From: Ancylostoma caninum
Lineage: Eukaryota > Nematoda > Chromadorea > Rhabditida > Ancylostomatidae
NCBI GenBank assembly: GCA_037903475.1
Contig: JBAJFG010000472.1
Span: 744,001 to 808,000, forward strand
Length of the DNA: 64,000 nt
Direction: 5' to 3'
Shown: positions 33,949-45,900 of the stretch, piece by piece
Layout of the letters: every line of letters starts with the position of its first letter
Position numbering within the stretch: the stretch's first letter is position 1
Made by a program: the position numbers and the translations under genes
Notes under the pieces: generated by a model
The model's input: the letters and a program-made list of their open reading frames with translations, nothing else
Told to the model about the DNA's origin: nothing
Databases searched by the model: none

Positions 33949-36900
33949 ATGTGGTTTTTGCTGCAGTCGTTGATGTGGTGGACGGTTCGAGCCGAGGATT
34001 TGAAATTCGTGCCGCTGAACAAAGAGTTTCTGGATCGACTACGCAACGAAACCTACTATAATCGCTACGCCACGCCCACGCAATATGATGGTAAGCACAG
34101 AATTCATAGGAAGCAAAGGGACAGTCGTTCACCACTGTACATAGCGACACCTGACACAGTGACGCTTCACCGTAGTGACATTACATTCATCACCATTAAC
34201 CCTGCACCTTACCTAATGGTATGTCACTTTCATGAGAACAAAGGAGAAGCCTAAAAGCACAACGAAGGAGCCAATCAAAAAAATCTGCCCGCTCATTCTC
34301 ACAGCAGCGTTCCCAGACGTCTTCGACTGGTCCGAGCCCGTCTTCTAATATAAACTCGAGGGTATGAAGCGTTATACATGGACCGGGTGGTGCGGTAAAG
34401 CTATGTGATTGGCTAATCCGTCCGAGTGACCAATCGTAGAGCTCTGCCGCAAAGCCCATTCTGGGAACCGAATAGGTCAAGTAAAGAGCCTAGTGGCACC
34501 TCCTCTTAGTTGATTCCATCCTACCCTCAGTAGCTGCTCCAGCTCCGGCAGCAACTGGGGGAGAGGAGGCAGATGGCAGCAATTGAGATGAGGTGCCCCT
34601 AGGCCTTGAACTCGACATATTTCGTTATTATTTTATGGGCTGAATTCCTACTATGCAAGAACATTATATTTAAAAATATATTTACTCAATATACAGTCGG
34701 GTCCGGCAGCCACTGCAAATGGGCGGCGGCGGGCGCCGGCCGCCGCCACCCTCCGGCGCTCCGGTATTAATGAGCTATAAATCACTCGAGCTTGGGAGAA
34801 AGCGAAGAAAAATACAATTTTGGTCCATAGTAGACAGAGTGCAGTGGATATGTTAAGGCTATAAAGCAGGGGACTATTTTCACAACTTTCACGTTTTTTT
34901 CATTCTTGTGATTTTCATGGGGAAAGATTTTTGAATACACAATAAGCGAAGCTAACTCTTCCATTTTTTGCTATAGTACACTGCTTCGCGAATACAAAAA
35001 TGGCCGTTATTCTTCTATAGATGGAAACAGTACTTCAGTTATCCCATCTGAATAATAAAGCTCATCCAATTCGGGATCCTCAGAAATAATTGAAATCCGT
35101 ATAAATTGTTCCATATCCATTGCGAAGTAGTTCTACCGCTGTCATTTATCTTTCGTGGAGCAGTCCTTTACGGCGGAGTTACTCTGTCCCGGTTTCCCTC
35201 AACTTTGAAAAAGTGGTTTTTCACTATTACTTACACTATTACTATCATTTACACTTAAACTTATCTTCAAAATTTATGCAAAACGTTGCCGGATGCCTTC
35301 CTGGACTACCCGAAGGAGATCACGGGGGACGTTTCAAGCAGTGAACCCCAAACACTGCGATACTAAACTCTGGATCTCCAACGGAGTGGAACCAGCGATA
35401 GGGACAGATTGCAATCTGCCACTCAAACCACTAAGCCATCCGGGCTACTTTTTATGTTGGAGTTTGTTAGATAACTGCAGTAGCCGTGGGCAGCATACTA
35501 TATGTATTTGCAAAAGGGGGTCACAGGGCAGGATTCGATCCCCTGACCACCACAACGTCGATCATCCGCTCAACCCACTGAGCTATGCGCGCACGCGATG
35601 CAACATACGAATAGTGTCCAATCTTACTTACACTTACACTTATCGCAGTTTATCTTAGAAATTTAGGTGAAAAGGGAGTTGGGTGGGGCCACTCCTGTGA
35701 AGCCTAAGCCTAAGCCTTAAACTCATTCTTAAGCATAGGGTTAGGAAGGCATCCGGCAACGTTTTGCATAAATTTCTAAGATAAGTTACGGTAAGAGTGG
35801 ACACTATTTGTATGTTGCATCCGCGTGCGCGCATAGCTCAGTGGGTTGAGCGGATGATCGACGTTGTGGTGGTCAGGGGATCGAATCCTGCCCTGTGACC
35901 CCGTTTTGCAAATACATATAGTATGCTGCCTACGGCTGCTGCAGTTATCTAACAAACTCCAACATAAAAAGTAGCCCGGATGGCTCAGTGGTTTGAGCGG
36001 CAGATTGCAATCTGTCCCTATCGCTGGTTCCACTCCGTTGGAGATCCAGAGTTAAGTATCGCAGTGTTTGGGGTTCACTGCTTGGAACGTCCCCCGCGAT
36101 CTCCTTCGGGTAGTCCAGGAAGGCATCCGGCAACGTTTTGCATAAATTTCGAAGATAAACTACGATAAGTATAAGTGTAAGTAATAGTGAAAAACCACTT
36201 TTTCAAAGTTGAGGGAAACCGGGAGAGAGTAGCTCCGCCGTAAAGGACTGCTCCACGAAAGATAAATGACAGCGGTAGAACTTCTTCGCAATGGATATGG
36301 AACAATTTATACGGATTTCAATTATTTCTGAGGACCCCGAATTGGATGAGCTTTATTATTCAGATGGGATAACTGAAGTACTGTGTCCATCTATAGAAGA
36401 ATAACGGCCATTTTTGTATTCGCGAAGCAGTGTATTGTGTATTCAGAAATCTTTCCCCATGAAAATCACAAAAATGAAAAAACGTGAAAGTTGTAAAAAT
36501 GGTCCCCTGCTTTATAGCCTTAACATATCCACTGCACTCTGTCTATTATGGACTAAAATTGTATTTTTCTTCGCTTTCTCCCAAGCTCGAGTGATTTGTA
36601 GCTCATTAATACCGGGGCGCAGGAGGGTGGCGGCGGCCGGCGCCCGCTGGCGCCCATTTGCAGTGGCTGCCGGACCCGACTGTATCTAACGACACTGATG
36701 AATTTGTGGCTATCTGCTCTACTGCAAAAAACAAACTTACTAAACCATTTTTTGTGGAAACATTTTAAAAATTTGACTCCAGGTAAACAGACAGTTCTGC
36801 TTTCAAGGCTGGCAGTGTTTTTTTTTTCTGATAAAAGGTTTCCTTGATGCTGTTTTCGAAAATCCGTTCGACGTTTGATATAGTGTGCTTCATTGGAGAA

Positions 36901-39900
36901 GGTAACTGTGCAGATATTAAAGAAAGAGAGATTGCGAGAAATAGTGCCGCATTCGGAGAGATAGCCGAGAAATGCAGATTATAGGCACAAATACTCAACT
37001 ATCGTCGTTTTTGAAACAGACTATATATGCAGGTTATCACATCTATGTCGGTAAGTGTCGTTGTAAGACAGATCCACCTCATTATCTCTACTAATGAGTC
37101 TTCCTATACTCCACATACAGTGGACATCAATGGCGTTGGCCCATCTGCGGCCTCGAGAAGGGCGTCGCGCAACCGCGCCGCGCGCGCTGTAACCTATATA
37201 TTCTGCTACTATTATGCAATTTCTAGCAGCTTTTCCACCCGATTTTAAGGATTGTTGAGCAAATCGGGGAGAAAATACCCTAGAAATAGTATTCCGGTGG
37301 CGACGACATCGTTTCCGACGCGCGCGGCGCGGTCGTGCTGCGTCCTTCTCGAGGCCGCGGATGGGCCACCGCCATTGTCGTCCATTGTATATGGTACCGT
37401 AGGGTCCGCTAGTGAAGATTGTATGGTACTCTTTATGTTCTCCTAAACGGACGACGATTATTTGAAAGTGAAACTATCTAATCCACAATTTTTTAGAGTA
37501 CGTTCGCGAACATGGAGCAGGTAAATCTTAGTGTTTCACCATTATCTAACTGCGTTTCGCTTTCATTTCACGGCTTTTTTGCACTGTCATGCTCACTCGC
37601 CGTAATGTTGGATGACTTAACTAAATAAATTTAATCTAGCAAGTAATTTGTAACGGTAATATTTTGTACGGAGGGTTAGTGTTACCCTGGGAAATTAACG
37701 AACTGCGTCAGAATTCGCCTACTTTCTCTTCATGCCTGTATATACTCTTTAGCAGGGGCGACGAGAGAGCATCCAACTGTAAAGCGGTCGCAGACGGTGA
37801 GAGAAACACTTCTGCCCGCCCCTTCGCCGCCGCTCTGTCGATTGGTTGAAGAAAAATATCATTAGATTTAAAACCCTACACTGTTCTAAATCAGCAAAAA
37901 GACTGACTAAGTCATGAAAGTGAGAAAACGCACCGTATGATGTGAGATTCACTGAGTTTGGCTTAATTGCACGATCACATGCTTTTTCTTCACACTATCG
38001 TTTAGTATATTTGTTTGCCTTTTGAGAACTAATCATTTCATCACTGTTGCTTGACGTGCCTATCACTGACTTGGAACAAATATTTTCAAAAAAAAAAGCA
38101 GCCAAAAAGCCACTTCTAGGGGCCTATGTTACTTACCGCCCCTGACCGAATGCGAATGGTCTCATATTTCTGAGTAAAGGGTACCTTCAGATGTGATTTT
38201 TAGTGGCATGAGATATGCTATTTCTACCAGCTTGTAGTCAGGTAGGAAAAAGAGTGCGTCAGTGAATTTGTCTGCAATTACGGCTGCGGCGCGGCGTAGG
38301 CCGGCTGATCAGCTGGCTCGGTCGATAACAGGACGCCGCAGGATCCGTTTAGTAGGAGATTTTACTAAGTGCCAGTAGGAAAACACCAAAATGAAGGAAT
38401 CACACAATATACATGTTGGAATTTCCAGAGAAAAGTGTAAAAAATAGGTCGAACGAAAAATAGGTTGATAAGCCGTACGATACGAAACAGCGTCCGCAAG
38501 TGCAGACACAGTTGTAAACGCACTCTCTGAGCTACCTAACTGTGCATGGGTGTCTTTAGTGAAAATATTTGTCTCCTCTGGAAGTATAATTGCGGAAGCG
38601 AATGAATAGCTGCTGGCATGCGGCCTTCTTACTCTAGAATAATCACCCAGATGCCGTTCTTTGAATTTTGCACGGACTTGGTGTTCAAAATAAGAGTGGA
38701 GAGTTGGGGGAGCAAAGATTCGGAGCGGTGCAGCATATATTTTGAGTTTTGCGAATTGCACTGTATGGGTGGGGTCGCTACTGCCTCTATGGTTCTATTT
38801 TCAAAAAAAAAAAGGAGGAAGAGGGGGTGTTTCCTAATTATGCGAAACACATGCGACATCAGAGATGAAGCTGCTGTAATATCCAGTGGCCTGCCGCACC
38901 GCACCTAGGCGGCGCTGGAGCCTAGCTACGACGCTCATAGCGCCCAGCCGCGTCGCGTGGCTGGCGTGGTGCGGCAGACCGCGGGGGGTGCAATCATGAT
39001 TAACGCTCTCTGGAGTCCATAGGAGAGGGTGTGGGTCATGATGAGCCAAAATGGGGCGCCTTCCCGCATTTGGCGTCGACTCGTCCCCACTCACACTCAG
39101 ATTTGCATGGGCAAGTATGATGAAATCGCGCGCGAATCAGTGCGAGTAGGTCCTGAAGGGCGGAGTGAGAGTTTCACTGAACCAATCGCGGACACATCGC
39201 CCACCCACTTTTGCCTCATCATGACCCGCACCCCATAGGAGACGACTTCATGCGTGTTTGTCAGCACGTGCTGCTGACGTTGTGCGTTACATTACTTTCA
39301 TACATTTTCTAATTTTGATGAAACTGTGACAGCGCATGAATTGCAAGAAAAATCTAAATACAAGTTGTTGTAATCCATTACTGTAGAACAGCATCCCCAA
39401 GATGACCCTGAAGTCCCAATTTCCGCTTGTCAATGATGCCAAGCACTCATGTTATTACCTGCGCACGTACACACTTTCTCTGGGAGCGGCTCGATCAATA
39501 CCCTTTTTGTGCACACCAATACGTTATCGATGAACTGGGAGCATGCAGAGTTTTTTTTTTCTCAAAAAACAAAAACCCACATCATAACAACACATCTGTA
39601 CTTTTCATTTGTAGGAATTCCGACGAACGTCTCGTTATCGATGTTCATCGAAGGGATGTCGTCATTCAGTGCGCAGACCATGGATTACCACCTGGACATG
39701 TATTTTCAACAGGTCAGCACAATTTTGTGCCTATGGTCAAGGTCATCTCGATTGAGTTTTGGTTCCTTCGATGATGCCGCAACGTAGCTGTCCCGCGTTG
39801 CGTTGGGGTTATGTTGGTACGCTGGTCCTGACATGTCTTGACTTGCGCCACGAAGTTCAAACGAGTTTGGACAGAGTAGGACCATTAGGACCAGTTAATG

Positions 39901-42900
39901 TCCACGTGCTACGTGTTATGACATGTCAGAACCAACGCATCACCGCAAGAAAAACGCGTCGCAGCGGTGGCGCGACGGTGCCAGCGAGGGAACCAAAGGT
40001 GAATCGGGATGACCGCGACTGCAGATTGTGGTTTTAGTTTATTCCACGAGAATATCGCACACATATTGCATGCGTTTAGGAATGGCATGATCATCGATTA
40101 GAACACAACAATAGCGCACCAATTTTGGTGAAAGATAAGAAGGTGTTTGGCGAGATGTGGCACCCAGACGTCTATTTCGCTAATGCAAAGTCAGCTTCGT
40201 TTCAGGTGAGTTTAATTACTGGGACTCCGCTGAAAATTAATTCTGTCCTGCAAAGGTGACAGAATTTAGGGGAAAGGATAGATTTGGGGAAATGAGGTTA
40301 AAAAATAAGGCGAGTATGGTCCAAGGACTTGAAAATTTTCAAAGACATCAGTATACATACGTATGTATTTGTGCACAAATCGGTGACGTGAAAATCCCCT
40401 GCGCTAAACGCAGAACATTTCAGAATTGTCACTACGACGTGTCGTAATGACAGACGTTATGTAGTAGCACTGCTGCAATATTTCTGCTTCTGGCCTACAG
40501 TAACTTTCTCGAGTCGCAACCATGCAATTTCCTTTTTTTCTCTTTTTTTCTCTGGGGCTGTTTTCCCTGTTGGGATGCACTTTAGTAAACCTTTACGCAC
40601 GTATAGTCTTTGTCACCACGGAACAAACGTCTGCAGCAGCACGGCCACGGCGGAGGCCGCCGCGCAGCCGCGGCGCAACACCGCCGCGAGGCTGTTGCGG
40701 GCGGTGTGGCGGGCATTTTGCCAGCTTTGGCAGCCGGCTGATTTATCGATTACTTCATTGCGGCCGGATTTCCGCCGTTTTCGTTCGTTCTTCTTCATAT
40801 ATTTTTTATATTTTTTCCCTGTCTCGTTAATTTTCATCTTTTCCAGGCCAGAAGGAATGAAGAACGACGGCAAGTTTTACTTTCTGACTTTTTACAGCTC
40901 TTTATGAGATATTTTGTCTATTCATTGTTTTCAAAATCTGACATAGCATTAGAATGCCACTGTTGGTGATCTCCAAAACTTCTTTATTTTGCATTCGTCG
41001 GAATTCAACATAATCGACATAGCTGCACCAGAAATTTCCTGCTTGGAAGTGTTTCATAGGACAATAAATCCATTTCTCAGTGCTGTGTTCATTCTTATAG
41101 AGGATGCAATTTTTAACGGGTTAAAAGTGAATAAGACAATCGCTTAGACCTTGCCCCGTGGGATGAAGTCGAATGAAGGTGGATTGAAATTTCTATGCGT
41201 ACATATTTGTGCTTTCGATCGTGACTTGATACCAGCAAACATGCATAAACAAACACAAATAGTTTGCACTATAAAGTGATGTTAGCTCAACATTCCTTCT
41301 GGCCTGGAAAAGATGAAAATCAACGAGACAGGGAAAAAATATTTTAAAAAAAAATATGAAGAAGAACGAACGAAAACGGCGGAAATCCGGCCGCAATGAA
41401 GTAATCGATAAATCAGCCGGCTGCCAAAGCTGGCAAAATGCCCGCCACGGCGCCCGCAACAGCCTCGCGGCGGTGTTGCGCCGCGGCTGCGCGGCGGCCT
41501 CCGCCGTGGCCGTGCTGCTGCAGACGTTTGTTCCGTGGTGACAAGGACAAGAACTGTACCCACTACCTAACACGTCTGTTTTGTGGCTGTATATACAGTC
41601 CTTCTCAAAAATACTTGCCTCACGGTTCACCGCCCATCTGCTAAGCCGCGCCGCATCACCTATGCATTATCATACGTGCTGTGACGTGGCTAAGCTGACG
41701 GGCGGTTCAGCGTGAGGCAAGAATTTTTGAGAAGGACTGTAACTGTCTATTCACCATAAATAAATTCTTCATAAACTATGGCTTTTATCTACAGAGTTAA
41801 TAAATCAGTCAGACTGGTTTTTTGTACGACTGCAGTGCTACCGAATCCATGGCATATGAATGGACAATGGACGGCAATGGCGGTGGCGCATCCGCGGCCT
41901 CGAGAAGGACGCAGCGCGACCGCGCCGCGCGGAAACGTCGTCGCCGCCGAAATACGGGTGTGGGTCATGATGAGGCAAAAGTGGGTGGGCAATGTGTTTG
42001 CGATTGGTTCATTCGAACCCTCGCCCCGCCCTTCAGGACCTACTCGTACTAATTTGCGCGCGATTTCACCATATTTGCCCATGCAAATTTGAACGTGAGT
42101 GGGGACGAGTCGACGCCGAAGGGCGGGAACGCGGGCGGACGCCGCCCCATTTTGCCTCATCATGACCCACACCCCCGAAATACTATTCCTAGGGTTTTTT
42201 CTCCCCGATTTGCTCGAAAATCCTTTAAATCGGGTAGAAAAACTCCTAGAAGTTGCATAATAGCAGCAGAATATATACATAACATGGTTACAGCGCGCGC
42301 GGCGCGGTAGCGCGACGTCCTCCTCGAGGCCGCAGATGGGCCAACGTCATTGACGTCCACTGTAGTTCTGACAAGCATCGACTTTTGCCTTTTGCCGCTT
42401 TTGCCGCTCAAGAGGTGTGACACCAGTAAATACAGTGTACGGCAATGGCGGTGGCCCATTTGCGGCCTCGAGAAGGACGTCGCGCAACCGCGCCGCACGT
42501 GCCGTAACCGATGCTTTTTGCTGCTCTTATGCTATTTCTAGCAACTTTGCTACCCGATTTCAAGGATTTTTGACCCAATCGTGAAGAAAAAAGCCTAGAA
42601 ATAGCATTCCGACAGCAGACGACGCCGATCCCAGCGCACGCGGTGCGGTTGCGTGGCGTCCTTCTCGAGGCCGCAGATGGGCCACCGCCACTGCCATCCA
42701 CTGTACGTGATATAGATGGAGTTTTTGGTCTGACAACCGCCTGGAAACATGCATATTTTTGTATTCATCAATCCCAACAATTGCCTAATTGAACTATTCT
42801 TCAGGAAGTCACGGCTGATAATTTTCTTATATGGGTCTATCCAGATGGACGGGTATGGTACGACGCCAGAATTTCAGTTGTGAGTCTGATCATATTTTGC

Positions 42901-45900
42901 AACTTTTACATTGTGGACAGACCTTTTCGTTCAGTATTGGAAAAAGGTACGAGAAAAATCTTGCTTACAGGTTGTTTCATGTAATATGGATTTGTGGAAG
43001 TATCCACTTGATTCACAAGAATGTCCCCTTCGGGTGTTATCTTGTGAGTTTCACCATTTTAATCGGGGTATTTCACCTCATTCTGAGCTTAAGCGTCGTT
43101 ATTCCAATAGATGCCTTCAGATGCATACCCAGAATCAGTGTTGCGCTTAGTCTGGTCGGTAAAGGAAGACGTTCTTCCCATTGATCGGAATCCAGAGATC
43201 ACTATGCCTGACATGCAACTCAAGGATATTCGCACGGGTTATTGTAACGGGACATATGCCACCGGTAAGATGATGCTCTTCGAAGTTCTCTATGGCCCAT
43301 TTTAAAAACGACGATAGTTGAGTATTTGTGTCTGTGGTCTGCATTTCACGCCCACCTCTCCGAATACTGCACTATTTCTTGCATTCTGTCTTTCTCTAAT
43401 ATAAAGTTATTCATGCTTGCGGCTCGTCAAAGTTTACGCGCCTCTAAAAAGCTTCACAAAGTTTTCGCACCGACCCAAAGCGGAGAAAGTGGAAATGCGG
43501 TTTGTTCAGTCGCAACGGCAAAACCAGGAACATTGCTGACCTGCCAGGATTTCTTTTCTACCTCCCTCCTTCGCACTGTCTATCGGCGCGTGAACTTTGA
43601 CGCGCCGCAAGCATGAATAACTTTTATCTTTACGACTATGCCCTCGGTGACACACACACACTATAATCTTTACGTGTAAAATAATATGGATAGAGTGCTA
43701 ATGTGGGAATATCTTGTTAACTATTAAAAAAAACACTACCAAAAAATAATGCATTCACTTTCAATGAAGGGTAATATCTGTGGCGTAGAGTCTGATGCGT
43801 TAAACTATATTTTCTGATCGAGTAAGGCTATGCATCTCATCGGCGGCGATAGCTGCAGAGACGTCAGAAGAAAAAGAACGTGTGATGTATGCAGCGATTG
43901 GAGAGAGTGCCGAGAAAGATAAAAAAAACACAAATACACTAGTATCGTCGCATTTGGAGCGGACTATATGGAAAAGTGGAAATGTCGTCTTCTCAGTTGT
44001 TTTGTAGCCCAAGGGTTTCTTCTCGTTGTCTTAACTATTACCATGGACCTAACCGCACCTCAAATTCTTGCATATCCTACAATGTTACCTATCCAGAAAA
44101 AAATAGGACTATCCGACGTCATCAGCGGGAATTTTTTTTTGTTTGAAAAACGCTGGCTCTATTCAAGATGCCAATTTTGTGGGTTGTAGGAAAGCATGTC
44201 ATTTCTCACTCACGCAGTCGCCTGTTCTTACCAAGTTAATGTTCATATTCCTTGTGTTTATTCTACGAATTATTGCGGTGTAGCACAAATCAAAAACGAC
44301 AAGTCCACTGAACTCTGTGTTAATAGTTTTTTTTTTCAGGTGTGTGGAGTTGTATGACGGCAGTTTTCTATGTGGAGCGTGAAATGATGCACCATGTTAT
44401 GCAGACTTATCTACCGACTGCACTGATCGTCGTGATATCATGGTAAGCTTCAAATTCTATGGACTTTTATGTTTATTGCCATTAAAGACAAAAAAAAACA
44501 TATATCAGGTTCAATTTCTGGTTGGACGTCGATTCAGCGCCAGCTCGTGTGTCGTTAAGTATAACGACGTTACTAACCATCTCCACACAAGCAAATGCTG
44601 TGAAACTCGCTTTGCCGGAAGGTAGGGGTGACCTATTAGTTTGGAGTTTTATGCCGCTGAGATTGTTGAATTTTCAGTTTCGTATATGAAGGCAATCGAT
44701 GTTTGGATGGGTTCTTGCATGGTTAGTTATTTTTTCATCAGTTGATTATGAAGAATATGCTGTTATATTTCCTTATCTTTATTTTCCTTTGATTTTTTTT
44801 TCAAGTTTTCTGCTTTACATTTCGGGCTTTTTGTTTTGCTAGTTCCTTCTCCGTTGTCTTTTTTTCGCACAATTCAAATCATTGCCCTCACTATTACTGT
44901 AGTAAAATATGTTGCTAGTAACAAACAGTATAAAGCTTTCAGCCACGCTTTCTTCAGGCATTCGTGTTCGGAGTAATGATTGAATTTACGATATGTCATT
45001 TTGCCAAGAACCAAGAACTAATTCGATGCGATCCACAGCCGTCCTTAATCGTTGACACCGCGCTGTCGACGCTGTTTGGAGCAGCTAGGGACATAGAAGA
45101 CCTCGTAAGTTACTTTATCCGCTCTCCTGCTCTCTTCCTTGCCTCACTTTCTCGATTTTGTACAGCAACGGATTGATAGATATATTATGCAATGCATTCG
45201 GCCGCATTTCGGCATTGATTACTGCAGTTTGGTTTGATTTTTTTGTGTGCACTTTTTCCTATGTCTTCTTCGTGAACCTCAGAGATTTTCTGTAGCGGGA
45301 AACAACATGTTATACCTTTTTTAATTAAAATGATGTGGTAATCCGCGAGGGGCAGTTTCGCTGTTGGTCCACGTTTTACTTTAAATCAGGTATTTACGGG
45401 CATTGCTGCACATTTTTTTGATCTGATCTTACCCATGTATCTTTCTATAGGTACAATGAAAGTTGATACTTCTAAGGATATTAGAGGAAAATTCAGAGAG
45501 TTGATTTGTTTCTTCTGACGCACAATTTTGCATTTTTCTTTAATAATTACTTTGTGGTATGATTTCAGGTGGATTTACCAGAGGTAGAGTTAGCAGAGGT
45601 AAACTGTGTTGTATTTTACTATTGGTGGAAGTGTTTTTGTCATTTATCATTATTGCTGCTATTGCTTTGGCATGTTTCATACCCGCTATTGTGCTTTTTT
45701 TTCTTTCTTCGGATATTCTGTTAAGATAAGATACGTCAGATGGGCACTGATAGTGCGCATGTTACGCAAAGATCCCGGGTGGTTAGAGCTAGAGAAAGTC
45801 ACCGATATCAACGATCTGTTCTTTATTTCTGTTATGCTTTTGTCAATCTTTCCTCGTTTGCATTACTTTTCTGTGAACCCGTATCTGAACCTGTAATGAT

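Larger units (their letters stand above)
34694..36682. mobile_element. 1.99-kb near-perfect palindromic element with four tRNA-like modules
   Basis: Left end CAGTCGGGTCCGGCAGCC and right end GGCTGCCGGACCCGACTG, with TA at both junctions. The left arm (34694-35735) and the right arm (35740-36682) are reverse complements over nearly their whole length, including GC-rich tips, the GATCCCGAATTGG-type middle and the tRNA-like modules. Each arm equals a large part of the 1.04-kb element at 20431, so this looks like a head-to-head dimer of it. It sits in intron 1 of the ion-channel gene. No transposase. Confidence 0.85.

Noticed and set aside
33946..33951. GTG at 33946 as the start of the ion-channel frame
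   Set aside because: The in-frame ATG at 33949 is directly after it and gives a normal signal peptide; nematode genes use ATG.
35828..36040. Functional tRNA genes
   Set aside because: The box spacing is right but acceptor stems do not pair, one anticodon loop has six bases and one anticodon stem is unpaired.
35293..36305. Repeated open frames of 60-120 codons shared by 20.7-21.3 kb and 35.1-36.3 kb
   Set aside because: They are copies of the same mobile element read through tRNA-like and flanking DNA, in both orientations, with no protein domain.
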